DNA of 64,000 bases. Origin: Pseudomonas sp. LD120. Lineage in GTDB: Bacteria; Pseudomonadota; Gammaproteobacteria; Pseudomonadales; Pseudomonadaceae. The stretch covers positions 1,612,001-1,676,000 of the forward strand of contig NZ_WVHL01000005.1 in the NCBI RefSeq assembly GCF_009861525.1, written 5' to 3'. Position 1 is the stretch's first letter. Each line of letters opens with the position of its first letter. Below, in pieces: positions 52,561-61,769 of this stretch. The translations under genes were made by a program, and so were the position numbers. The notes beneath the pieces were generated by a model. The model searched no databases and was not told the origin of the DNA. It saw only the letters and a list, made by a program, of their open reading frames with translations.

Positions 52561-53721
52561 ATGGACAGCGTTAACAGTCAGCAACCAGAACTTTCCATTG
52601 ATGAGCTATTTCAGGGCACTACTTTTCTCCCGGACAGCGAGTCGGAACGTTTTTTAAAGTTACAGGAGCACGTCGAAAAGAATCGTTATACGATGTTTGT
52701 CGCGTTATATGCCGAGCTGTCAAAGTTGTTTGTCGCCGACTCTGCGTTGAATCTTTTTTTTAAACAGGCGCTGGATATTATTCTGTCTCCACCCAGTGCT
52801 CGCGCCAAACTTATCGCCCATCCAGTGTTTCAGATCTGGAGCATTCTGACGTTTCGTGATGTTAACTATCTGTTGACCGGAAAGACGCTGGATGATGCTG
52901 AAGTTAAAGCCAGGCTGCTGGAGTTTGCGCAAGTACTGCAACGGATCGAAGCTTCGCAGGATGCACAGGTCGATGAGCAATACCCGCCGGTTTATCGATT
53001 CGATGTCGACCCGTTGATCACCCAGGTCACGCCGCCCAGTTATGACTATCCGCCAGATGAGCAGACCCGGCGTCAGCTGGAGCGGGCGGGTTATTCCAAA
53101 GCCTTTTTCAAGGACGTCATGCAACTTGCCCTGCTGCGGATCAAGCACACCTGGCCGGCCTGTCATGAACAGTGGCAAGTGCTGGTCAAGGCCGTGTGTT
53201 ATTTGCCCGACGGCAGTTTTCGCAGTTGCTCGGCGTCCCGTTATACCGGGGTGATCCTGCTGTCGAGCCGGGACAACTCGATACTCGATATGGAAGAGTC
53301 GCTGGTGCATGAAGCAACCCACCAGTTGCTGTACAACATCGTTGAAGTCGCTGCGGTGGTGGAGCCACACGCTTCCAAAGAGGCCCTGTATTCCTTGCCC
53401 TGGTCGGGGCAGCAGCGTGACTTGTATGGCTACTTCCACGCCTTCTACGTCTACATCGCCCTGGTCAAGTACCTGGAGCGGGTCCAGGCCCGTCCGGCAG
53501 AGGAAATGCGCCGGGCCGAGCAGCGCATGCTGTTTATCCTGCGGGGCTTGAGCAAGGCGCTGGCGGATTTCGAAACCGCACCGGGTTTCACCGCGCAAGG
53601 GCGGGAACTGCTGGGCAACCTGATGCAGGAAGTGCGTCGGCTGGAGCGTCGTCATGCCGGGTTGCTGAGTCGGGGCGAGGGTGCCAGCACCGTTGTCGCG
53701 CCCCTGCACCTGACGGCCTGA
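52561..53721 (+). CDS. HExxH-type putative peptide beta-hydroxylase
   Basis: A 386-residue protein. HEATH at 250-254 (within ESLVHEATHQLLYNI) is the only metal motif, and H293 in YGYFHAFYVY (289-298) is the likely third ligand; R286 may bind a carboxylate co-substrate. This set matches the mod_HExxH family, now known as alpha-ketoglutarate HExxH peptide beta-hydroxylases, rather than a protease. The first 150 residues are helical and have low GC in the gene. Hydroxylation of a precursor residue is the inference; the site is unknown. It ends 15 bases before the fusion gene, so the two are surely one operon. Confidence 0.8.
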   Translation: MDSVNSQQPELSIDELFQGTTFLPDSESERFLKLQEHVEKNRYTMFVALYAELSKLFVADSALNLFFKQALDIILSPPSARAKLIAHPVFQIWSILTFRDVNYLLTGKTLDDAEVKARLLEFAQVLQRIEASQDAQVDEQYPPVYRFDVDPLITQVTPPSYDYPPDEQTRRQLERAGYSKAFFKDVMQLALLRIKHTWPACHEQWQVLVKAVCYLPDGSFRSCSASRYTGVILLSSRDNSILDMEESLVHEATHQLLYNIVEVAAVVEPHASKEALYSLPWSGQQRDLYGYFHAFYVYIALVKYLERVQARPAEEMRRAEQRMLFILRGLSKALADFETAPGFTAQGRELLGNLMQEVRRLERRHAGLLSRGEGASTVVAPLHLTA

Positions 53722-53736
53722 GCCAGGGAGGCGAAC

Positions 53737-55677
53737 ATGCAAAACTTCGATTCTTCGCGTTTCCCCGAAGCCGGGGTTGGGCTGGAATACCATTTGCCGC
53801 ATGGCGCCGGGGCAGGAGGGCTCGATCCCACCATCGAGCGGATTCTGGGTGAAGGGCTGCCGTACTTCGATTACCTGGAGTTCCAACCCACCCACTGCAT
53901 TCTGCAGCCGCGGCTGAAAGAGCTGGGCGGACGGGTGCCGGTGCTGCTGCATTCTTCCAGCCTGTCCCTGGGCAGCGTCGGCATTGAGATGGACCGGGAG
54001 TTTTTGCACATGACCCGCCGTCTGTGCGATCGGACCTCATCCCCCTGGCTGGCGGAGCATATTTCCTGGTCACGGTTTCAGGGCGGTGATACCCAGCATT
54101 TCATTTTGCCGAGCCTGGCCCGCGAAGTGGCCGATACGGTGGTGGCCAACGCCCTCGAGCTGCAGGCCTTCACCCGGACCCCCCTGGTGCTGGAGAACGC
54201 TCCCCGGCTGTTTTCCATGGACATTGGCCAGGAACTCTCCGAAGGCGGGTTCATTTGCAGTGTGGTCGAGCGCAGTGACAGTGGCTTTCTTCTGGACCTG
54301 GACAGCGCCATCAGCACGGCCAGGGCCCTGGGCTACGACTTGCGCGATTACCTGCGCTCATTGCCGCTGCAACGTCTGATTGAGGTGCATATCGGCGATC
54401 CGCGCCGGGACTGGGACATATTGCGCCAACTCTTGCAGTGTGCGCCGCTCAAGGCGATCACCATCGAGTGGGACATTGCCGATCGAGCCGAGGACCCGCA
54501 GTTGTCGGCGCTGATCAAGGAGATCAAGGCCCTGCGGTCCGAACCTCTGTTCTGGCAGGCTGCGCCTGTTGCCAGTGCGCCGGCTCCGGCGGGTGGCGCG
54601 GTGGATGGCCAGAGTTTGTTCGAACTGCGGCCGGGGACCTGGCTCGGTTTCGCCCATCAGTCCTTTTCCCTGCGCGATCGTCGGCGCGGTCTGGACCTGG
54701 AGTTGTCGACGGAGTTTTTGCCGCTGGTACGGCATTTTCTCTGCCCGCGGACCCTGGACAGTGCACTCTTGCTACCCGGCGCGTTGCAGGGCGAGAGCCT
54801 GGCGGTGCTCCAGGAGCTGATTGAGTTGGGCCTGTTGCAGCCCGGGCAGTCCCGGGGCCTTGCCGAGCCCGAGGACGCCAGCGATATCTGGGCCCATTGG
54901 CAGGACGCCCTGGATTTCTACCTGGGGACTCGCACTCAAACCGCTACGCCCTACATCAGTGTGGCGCAGATGGAAGAACAGCTGGCAGGCAAGGCGTTGC
55001 AGCAGCGTCAGCCATCGGCGTTCAAGGACTACTTTTCACACCCGTTCCTTGCCCTGGACAATCCTCTGTTGGCATCTGCACCGGCGCTGGGTCAGCAGAG
55101 CCTGCTGGACGTCCTGAGCGATCGCGAAACTTGCCGCACCTTCGACGGTTCGCCCCTGAGCGCCCGGCAGTTGTCCCTGCTGCTGTATTACACCTGGGGC
55201 GCTACCCAGATGCGCCGCAACCCCATGGGCGACTTCTTCCTGAAGAAAACCTCGGCCTCCGGCGGCTCTCTGCATGCCATCGAGGTCTATCCGATCCTGC
55301 TCAATGTGCAGGGCTTCGAGGCGGGGTTGTACCACTATTCGGTGCGTCGGCACGGGCTTGAACTGTTGTCGCGAGAGGACCCCAGGGCGTGGATTGGCGC
55401 AGCCTGTGGCGAGCAGGACTGGATCAGCAAGGCCGCCGTGGTGTTTCTGTCCACCGCGCGGCTTGAGCGCCTGGCCTGGAAGTACCCGGGCAGCCGGGCC
55501 TTGCGCGTGGCCTTGATGGACTGCGGCCACCTGAGTCAGAGCTTCGCCTTGGTGGCCACGGCGCTGGGGCTCAAGAGCTGCACCACGGCAGCCTTGCGCG
55601 ACGAGACCTTCGAAACCCGACTGGGCCTGGATTACCTGCGCGAGCCGGTGTTCCTGCTCAATGGTGCCGGCGGCTGA
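53737..55677 (+). CDS. MNIO (DUF692) - SagB-type oxidoreductase fusion
   Basis: A single 646-residue protein of two enzymes. Residues 1-275 are a DUF692/MNIO barrel: LHSSSLSLGS (His72), WLAEHISWS (His108), LENAPRLFS (Glu153), LLDLDSAIS (Asp187), EVHIGD (His218) and TIEWD (Glu244). It lacks the NNxxxxxxxNH and DDHG ligand motifs seen in the bufferin MNIO of this window. Residues 290-430 (FELRPGTWLGFAHQSFSLRD) resemble the winged-helix part of SagB/ThcOx proteins. Residues 435-646 are a SagB-type nitroreductase-fold flavin domain (RETCRTFDG, KKTSASGGSLHAIEVYPI, YPGSRALRVALMDCGHLSQS, ATALGLKSC). No YcaO protein is present, so azoline oxidation is not obvious. Confidence 0.88.
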   Translation: MQNFDSSRFPEAGVGLEYHLPHGAGAGGLDPTIERILGEGLPYFDYLEFQPTHCILQPRLKELGGRVPVLLHSSSLSLGSVGIEMDREFLHMTRRLCDRTSSPWLAEHISWSRFQGGDTQHFILPSLAREVADTVVANALELQAFTRTPLVLENAPRLFSMDIGQELSEGGFICSVVERSDSGFLLDLDSAISTARALGYDLRDYLRSLPLQRLIEVHIGDPRRDWDILRQLLQCAPLKAITIEWDIADRAEDPQLSALIKEIKALRSEPLFWQAAPVASAPAPAGGAVDGQSLFELRPGTWLGFAHQSFSLRDRRRGLDLELSTEFLPLVRHFLCPRTLDSALLLPGALQGESLAVLQELIELGLLQPGQSRGLAEPEDASDIWAHWQDALDFYLGTRTQTATPYISVAQMEEQLAGKALQQRQPSAFKDYFSHPFLALDNPLLASAPALGQQSLLDVLSDRETCRTFDGSPLSARQLSLLLYYTWGATQMRRNPMGDFFLKKTSASGGSLHAIEVYPILLNVQGFEAGLYHYSVRRHGLELLSREDPRAWIGAACGEQDWISKAAVVFLSTARLERLAWKYPGSRALRVALMDCGHLSQSFALVATALGLKSCTTAALRDETFETRLGLDYLREPVFLLNGAGG

Positions 55678-55699
55678 GGGGAGGGCGCGCAAGGCATAA

Positions 55700-55725
55700 A
55701 AAAACCCACCGTCAGGTGGGTTTTT
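55700..55725. terminator. Bidirectional terminator between the RiPP cluster and emhC
   Basis: AAAAACCCACC GTCA GGTGGGTTTTT is a perfect 11-bp stem with A and T runs, in the gap between the convergent fusion gene and emhC. It isolates the two transcription units. Confidence 0.93.
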
Positions 55726-55744
55726 CATACGCACAGGCAGTGCT

Positions 55745-57205
55745 TCAGAACAGATGCAGTGCCGGGGCCTTTTCAGCCAGTGGCTCGTTCTTCGCTGTCT
55801 GTTCGTTCCAGCCTCCGCCGAGGGCCTTGTACAGGTTGACCTCACTGGTCAGTTGCGACAGTCGATCGGTGATCAACGCCTGCTGGGCACTGAACAGGGA
55901 GCGCTGGGCGTCGAGGAAGGTCAGGTTACTGTCGACCCCAATGCGATAGCGCTGCTCTGCCAGGCGGTAGTAGTCCTGGTTGGCGTTGACGAAATCTCGC
56001 TGCGCCTGCAACTGCTGGTTGTAGGTCTGGTGTGCCGCCAGGCCATCGGAGACTTCCTGAAAGGCGGTCTGGATGGACTTCTCGTACTGCGCGACGGTGA
56101 TGTCTTTTTGGATTTTCGAATAGTCCAGGCTGGCGCGCAGGCTGCCGGCGTTGAAGATCGGCAGGTTGATCTGCGGCTGGAACAGCCAGGTGCCCGAGCC
56201 GCCCTTGAACAGCCCCGAGAGGTCCGGGCTCAAGGTCCCCGCGTTGGCCGTCAGGCTGATGCTGGGGAAGAACGCTGCCCGTGCTGCGCCGATGTTGGCG
56301 TTGGCTGCTTTGAGCTTGTACTCGGCTTCGAGAATGTCTGGGCGCCGTTGCAGCAGTTCCGATGGCAGTCCGGCTGGCAGATCGCTCAGCAGGTTGGCCG
56401 ACAGCGGTTGGGCTTCTGGCAGGTTGGCCGGAATTGCGGTACCCAGCAGCAGGGTCAGGCTGTTTTCATCCTGAGCCACCTGGCGGGTGTAACGAGCCAG
56501 TTGCACCCGGGCGTTTTCCACCGAGGTCCGCGCCTGGCTCAGGTCCAGGGCCGAAGCCACGCCCACTTCATTGCTGCGCGAGGTCAGGCGGTAGCTTTCC
56601 TCGTAGGTATCTAGGGTGTCCTGGGTCAGCTTCAGCAGCTCCTTGTCGGCCTGCCAGGTCATGTAGGCATTGGCCACGCTGGCCACCAGACTGATCTGGG
56701 TGCTGCGTCGGGCTTCTTCGCTGGAGAAGTAGGTCTGCAAGGCTTGGTCGCTCAAGCTGCGAACACGGCCGAACAGGTCCAGCTCATAGGCGCTGACGCC
56801 CACCGTGGCCGAATACTGACTGGTGATCCCGGCTTTGCCGGTTTGCGACATACGCGCCGGCGTGCGCTGACGACTGCCACTGGCGTTGGCCGAAACCGCA
56901 GGGAACAGATCAGCCCGCTGGATCTGGTACTGCGCGGCGTAGGCATCGATGTTCAGCGCCGCGACCTTGAGGTCGCGGTTGTTTTCCAGTGCAGTCTGGA
57001 TCAGTTGCTGCAACGCTGGGTCATGGAAGAACTGCCGCCAGCCCTGTTCGGCGGCCGCCACGTTGGCGGCCTCCTTGGGCGAGTAGGCAGGGCCTTGGGG
57101 GAATTGCGCCGCCACCGGCGCATCCGGTCGCTGATAATTCGGTATCAGCGAGCAACCACTCAGCGCGATGGCGGCGATTGCTAGGGAGAGTAGCGACTTG
57201 CTCAT
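55745..57205 (-). CDS. emhC: Efflux outer-membrane factor EmhC (OprM/TtgC-type)
   Basis: TolC-like outer-membrane channel of 486 residues, third part of the RND pump. Lipobox LSGC (Cys18) follows the signal. QIQRADLFPAVSANASGSRQ and the repeats SRSNEVGVASALDLSQART and EQRYRIGVDSNLTFLDAQRS are the two halves of the OEP fold. Its 5' end overlaps emhB by 4 bases. Confidence 0.95.
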   Translation of the reverse strand: MSKSLLSLAIAAIALSGCSLIPNYQRPDAPVAAQFPQGPAYSPKEAANVAAAEQGWRQFFHDPALQQLIQTALENNRDLKVAALNIDAYAAQYQIQRADLFPAVSANASGSRQRTPARMSQTGKAGITSQYSATVGVSAYELDLFGRVRSLSDQALQTYFSSEEARRSTQISLVASVANAYMTWQADKELLKLTQDTLDTYEESYRLTSRSNEVGVASALDLSQARTSVENARVQLARYTRQVAQDENSLTLLLGTAIPANLPEAQPLSANLLSDLPAGLPSELLQRRPDILEAEYKLKAANANIGAARAAFFPSISLTANAGTLSPDLSGLFKGGSGTWLFQPQINLPIFNAGSLRASLDYSKIQKDITVAQYEKSIQTAFQEVSDGLAAHQTYNQQLQAQRDFVNANQDYYRLAEQRYRIGVDSNLTFLDAQRSLFSAQQALITDRLSQLTSEVNLYKALGGGWNEQTAKNEPLAEKAPALHLF

Positions 57206-60200
57206 TGGCCAGCCTCTTTAGAAGTTGCAGTAATTTCTGATTGGTCCGCTTTCCTGCGGCCCATGGACGATACCGTGACGAAGAACAATGGCACCCAGAA
57301 GATCGCCAGAATGGTCGCGGTGAGCATGCCGCCGATTACCCCGGTACCGATCGCATGCTGGCTGCCCGAGCCGGCGCCGGTGGAGACGGCCAATGGCACG
57401 ACCCCGAGGACGAAGGCCAGGGAGGTCATGATGATCGGACGCAGACGCATGCGGCAGGCCTCGATGGCGGCATCCACCAATGTGCGGCCCTGCTCGTGCA
57501 GTTCCTTGGCGAATTCCACGATCAGAATGGCGTTTTTCGCCGCCAGACCGATGGTCACCAACAGCCCCACCTGGAAGTACACGTCGTTGGACAGGCCGCG
57601 CAGGCTGGTGGCCATCAGCGCACCGATGATCCCCAGAGGTACCACCAGCATGACCGCGATCGGAATCGACCAGCTTTCATACAGCGCTGCCAGACACAGG
57701 AACACCATCAACAGGGACAAGGCGTACAACGCAGGCGCCTGCGAACCCGACAGGCGTTCCTCGTAGGACAGACCGGTCCAGGAGATACCCACACCCGGCG
57801 GCAGCTTGGCGGCAATGGCTTCGACTTCGGCCATGGCCTCACCGGTACTGTAGCCAGGGGCTGGTGCACCGAGGACTTCCATGGCTTCCACGCCGTTGTA
57901 ACGGGCCAGTTTCGGCGAACCGTAGATCCACTCGCCCTTGGCGAAGGCGGAGAACGGCACCATGGTCCCGGCGCTGTTGCGTACGTACCACTTCTTCAGG
58001 TCTTCGGGGCTCATGCGCGCACTGGCCTGCCCCTGGATGTAGACCTTCTTCACTCGACCACGGTCGATGAAGTCGTTGACGTAGCTACTGCCCAAGGCAA
58101 TCGACAAGGTGCTGTTGATGTCGGTGAGGCTGACGCCCAAGGCGCTGGCGCGTTCGTCATCGATGCTCAACTGGTATTGCGGTTCATCGTTCAGGCCGTT
58201 CGGACGCACCTGGGATAGCACCTTGCTTTGGGCCGCCATGCCGAGGAACTGGTTGCGCGCAGCCATCAGCTTCTCGTGACCGATACCGGCGCGGTCCTGG
58301 AGGAACACGTCGAAACCGGTGGCGTTACCCAACTCCAGTACCGCTGGCGGGGCGAAGGCGAACACCATCGCGTCACGGAAGCTGAAGAAGTGCTGCTGGG
58401 CACGGGCCGCCAGGTTGAACACGCTGTTTTCTGCGGAGCGCTCGCCCCAGGGCTTGAGCATGATGAAGGCCATGCCCGAGCTCTGGCCGCGACCGGCGAA
58501 GTTGAAGCCGTTCACGGTGAACACCGAAGCCACAGTGTCCTTTTCTTTGTCCAGCAGGTAGGCGCGCATCTCGTCCACCACCACCTGGGTCCGTTCGGCA
58601 CTGGAGCCGGCCGGAGTCTGCACCTGGGCGAACAGTACGCCCTGGTCTTCTTCGGGCAGGAACGCAGTCGGGATGCGGGTGAACAGCCAGATCATGCCCA
58701 CGACGATCAGGACGTAGGCCAGCAGGTACGGAACCTTGTTGCGCAGGATGTTGCCGACGCCGCGCTCGTAGCCTTTCACGCTGCGATCGAAGGTGCGGTT
58801 GAACCAGCCGAAGAAGCCGCGCTTCTCATGATTCTGCCCCGCAACCACAGGCTTGAGCATGGTGGCGCACAGGGCCGGGGTGAAGATCAGGGCCACCAGC
58901 ACCGACAGGGCCATGGCCGACACCACGGTGATCGAGAACTGTTTGTAGATCACCCCCGTGGAGCCACTGAAGAACGCCATCGGCAGCAGTACTGCGGACA
59001 GCACCAGGGCGATACCCACCAGGGCGCCCTGGATCTGGCCCATGGATTTCTTTGTCGCTTCCTTGGGTGACAGGCCTTCCTCGTGCATCACCCGCTCGAC
59101 GTTTTCCACCACGACGATGGCGTCGTCCACCAGCAAGCCGATGGCCAGTACCATGCCGAACATGGTCAGGGTGTTGATGCTGAAGCCGGCCGCCGCGAGG
59201 ATGCCGAAGGTCCCCAGCAGTACCACCGGCACCGTCATGGTGGTGATCACCGTGGCGCGGAAGTTCTGCAGGAACAGGAACATCACCAGGAACACCAGGA
59301 CGATCGCTTCCACCAGGGTTTCAACCACGCCCTTGATGGATTCGGTGACCACTGGCGTGGTGTCGTAGGGGAATACCACCTTCATGCCTTGCGGGAAGAA
59401 GGGTTCCAGGTCGCTGATGGTCTTGCGTAGCGCCTTGGCGGTGTCCAGGGCGTTGGCACCGTTGGCCAGCTTCACCGCCAGACCGGACGCCGGCTTGCCG
59501 TTGAACTGGGCGCTGATGGCGTAGTTTTCACCGCCCAGCGCTACATCGGCAACATCACCCAGGCGTACTTGCGAGCCGTCCTTGTTGACCTTCAGCAGGA
59601 TCGCCTTGAACTGTTCGGCCGTTTGCAAGCGAGTCTTGCCGATGATGGTGGCGTTCAGTTGCTGGCCGGGCAGGGCGGGCAGGCCACCGAGCTGGCCGGA
59701 GGAGACCTGGACGTTCTGTGCGGCAACCGCGGTCTTCACGTCCACCGGGGTCAGGTTGAAGTTGTTCAGCTTGGCCGGGTCGAGCCAGATTCGCATGGCG
59801 TACTGGGCACCGAACACCTGGAAGTCACCCACACCCGCGGTTCGCGAGATCGGGTCCTGCATGTTCGACACGATGTAGTTCGACAGATCGTCCTTGGACA
59901 TGCTGCCGTCCTCGGACACCACCCCGATCACCAGCAGGAAGTTCTTCACCGCCTTGGTCACGCGGATACCCTGTTGCTGCACTTCTTGCGGCAGCAGCGG
60001 GGTGGCCAGGTTGAGCTTGTTCTGTACCTGGACCTGCGCGGTGTCCGAGTTGGTGCCTTGCTCGAAGGTGGCGGTGATGGTCATGCTGCCGTCGGAGTTA
60101 CTTTCCGAGGACACGTAACGCAGGTTGTCGATACCGTTGAGCTGTTGCTCGATCACCTGGACCACGGTGTCCTGTACGGTCTGTGCAGAAGCGCCCGGGT

Positions 60201-60345
60201 AGGTCACGGAGATCGCAATCGCCGGAGGGGCGATGCTCGGGTACTGGTTGATCGGCAATTTGAGGATCGATAGAGCCCCGACCAACATGATCACCAGGGC
60301 AATTACCCAGGCGAAGATCGGACGGTCGATAAAAAATTTCGACAT
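57202..60345 (-). CDS. emhB: RND multidrug efflux pump EmhB (TtgB/MexB-type)
   Basis: Inner-membrane drug/proton antiporter of 1047 residues, the normal length for this HAE1 family. The proton relay Asp pair is in GLLVDDAIVVVENVERVMHEEG. FFIDRPIFAWVIALVIMLVG is the first helix and NAILIVEFAKELHEQGRTL lies in the second half. It exports toxic solvents, antibiotics and plant compounds in P. fluorescens and P. putida. It starts 3 bases after emhA and overlaps emhC. Confidence 0.96.
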   Translation of the reverse strand: MSKFFIDRPIFAWVIALVIMLVGALSILKLPINQYPSIAPPAIAISVTYPGASAQTVQDTVVQVIEQQLNGIDNLRYVSSESNSDGSMTITATFEQGTNSDTAQVQVQNKLNLATPLLPQEVQQQGIRVTKAVKNFLLVIGVVSEDGSMSKDDLSNYIVSNMQDPISRTAGVGDFQVFGAQYAMRIWLDPAKLNNFNLTPVDVKTAVAAQNVQVSSGQLGGLPALPGQQLNATIIGKTRLQTAEQFKAILLKVNKDGSQVRLGDVADVALGGENYAISAQFNGKPASGLAVKLANGANALDTAKALRKTISDLEPFFPQGMKVVFPYDTTPVVTESIKGVVETLVEAIVLVFLVMFLFLQNFRATVITTMTVPVVLLGTFGILAAAGFSINTLTMFGMVLAIGLLVDDAIVVVENVERVMHEEGLSPKEATKKSMGQIQGALVGIALVLSAVLLPMAFFSGSTGVIYKQFSITVVSAMALSVLVALIFTPALCATMLKPVVAGQNHEKRGFFGWFNRTFDRSVKGYERGVGNILRNKVPYLLAYVLIVVGMIWLFTRIPTAFLPEEDQGVLFAQVQTPAGSSAERTQVVVDEMRAYLLDKEKDTVASVFTVNGFNFAGRGQSSGMAFIMLKPWGERSAENSVFNLAARAQQHFFSFRDAMVFAFAPPAVLELGNATGFDVFLQDRAGIGHEKLMAARNQFLGMAAQSKVLSQVRPNGLNDEPQYQLSIDDERASALGVSLTDINSTLSIALGSSYVNDFIDRGRVKKVYIQGQASARMSPEDLKKWYVRNSAGTMVPFSAFAKGEWIYGSPKLARYNGVEAMEVLGAPAPGYSTGEAMAEVEAIAAKLPPGVGISWTGLSYEERLSGSQAPALYALSLLMVFLCLAALYESWSIPIAVMLVVPLGIIGALMATSLRGLSNDVYFQVGLLVTIGLAAKNAILIVEFAKELHEQGRTLVDAAIEACRMRLRPIIMTSLAFVLGVVPLAVSTGAGSGSQHAIGTGVIGGMLTATILAIFWVPLFFVTVSSMGRRKADQSEITATSKEAGQ

Positions 60346-60348
60346 GGT

Positions 60349-61506
60349 TTACTCCCCTTTGCCGCCTGCAGCTTTGTCAGTTGCCTGTGCGGGGGCCGGG
60401 TTCTTTGCTGGAACGTTGGTCGCTTCGCTGACTTTGACTTCAATGCCAGGTTTAACGAATTGCAGGCCTTCGGTGATCAGTCGATCTCCGGCGTTGAGGC
60501 CATCCTCCACCAACCATTGGCTGCCGACCGTGCGGCTGGCTTTGAGTTCGCGCAGTTGGACTTTGTTGTCCGGACCCACCACCAAGGCGGTCGGGGTGCC
60601 TTTCAGGTCACGGGTCACACCTTGTTGCGGCGCCAGGATCGCTGAGCTGTTCACACCGGCTTGTAGTTGGGCGTGGACGAACATGCCCGGCAGCAGGGTG
60701 TGCTCAGGGTTGGGGAATACAGCACGCAGGGTGACCGAACCGGTGGTTTCATCCACCGACACTTCCGAGAACTCCAGCTTGCCGTCGAGCTTGTACTGGC
60801 TGCCGTCTTCCAGGGTCAGTTTGACCTTGGCCGCGTTGTTACCGACTTTCTGCAGTCGCCCGCTTTCCAGCTCGCGGCGCAGTTCCAGCAATTCCACCGA
60901 GGATTGGGTGACATCGACGTAGATCGGGTCCAACTGCTGGATCACCGCCATGGCATCGGCTTGGCCGTTGCTCACCAGAGCGCCCTCAGTCACCGAAGAA
61001 CGTCCGATGCGCCCGGTCAGTGGTGACAACACCTTGGTGTAGCGCAGGTTGATCTGGGCGCTTTGCAATGCGGCTTCCGATTGCAAGCGATTAGCCACGG
61101 CCGTGTCGTATTCCTGACGGCTTACGGCTTGCTCATTGACCAACTGCTTGTAGCGATCAGAAATCGACTTGGTGGCTTGCAGATTAGCCTCGGCACTCTT
61201 CAGCGTTGCCTGATAGATCGATGGATCGATCTGATAAAGCTGCTGACCTTCCTTAACATCTCCGCCTTCTTTGAACAGGCGCTTGAGAATGATCCCATTT
61301 ACCTGTGGGCGAACTTCGGCGATGCGAAACGCAGTGGTCCGGCCCGGGAGTTCGGAAGTCAAGGTGAAGGCTTGTGGTTGCAGAGTGACTACACCGACCT
61401 GAGGGGCTTGAGGGGCAGGTGCCGCCTCTTCCTTTTTACATCCGCTGAGCAGCGATGCCAGGGCGACGGCAGTGACCAGAGCGGTAACAGCTGGCTTGAG
61501 TTGCAT
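60349..61506 (-). CDS. emhA: RND periplasmic adaptor EmhA (TtgA/MexA-type)
   Basis: Membrane fusion protein of 385 residues, first gene of the operon. The lipobox LSGC gives Cys23. LPGRTTAFRIAEVRPQVNGI is the biotinyl-lipoyl domain; the helical hairpin lies around residues 100-165 (YKQLVNEQAVSRQEYDTAVA). A TtgR-type operator lies 88 bases upstream. Confidence 0.96.
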   Translation of the reverse strand: MQLKPAVTALVTAVALASLLSGCKKEEAAPAPQAPQVGVVTLQPQAFTLTSELPGRTTAFRIAEVRPQVNGIILKRLFKEGGDVKEGQQLYQIDPSIYQATLKSAEANLQATKSISDRYKQLVNEQAVSRQEYDTAVANRLQSEAALQSAQINLRYTKVLSPLTGRIGRSSVTEGALVSNGQADAMAVIQQLDPIYVDVTQSSVELLELRRELESGRLQKVGNNAAKVKLTLEDGSQYKLDGKLEFSEVSVDETTGSVTLRAVFPNPEHTLLPGMFVHAQLQAGVNSSAILAPQQGVTRDLKGTPTALVVGPDNKVQLRELKASRTVGSQWLVEDGLNAGDRLITEGLQFVKPGIEVKVSEATNVPAKNPAPAQATDKAAGGKGE

Positions 61507-61593
61507 GAAGATCCTCGGTCAGGCACGCAAGATGCGCACAAGAAAAGTGGAAGGTGAAAAGGCGTTGGCTAAGTGGATTAGTAGCTTGCTAAG

Positions 61594-61627
61594 GAATATA
61601 CTTACGTTCACGGTTGTTTGTAAATAC
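61594..61627. promoter_or_regulatory. TtgR/EmhR operator
   Basis: On the minus strand this reads GTATTTACAAACAACCGTGA followed by ACGTAAGTATATTC. It is almost identical to the P. putida TtgR operator as I remember it. It sits in the 263-base gap between emhA and emhR, so one repressor controls both promoters. Confidence 0.85.
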
Positions 61628-61769
61628 CCTGGCGGCGTACCTATCCGGTGACAAAAGCCCCTGTAGGTGTTGAATTTTAGGTTGGTCAAACGGCACCCCA
61701 GATGCCGTTCCATATTTATTCAGAAGGTCTTCACGCATCGCTGAAAGATCCTGATCGAGGTTTACTGCC

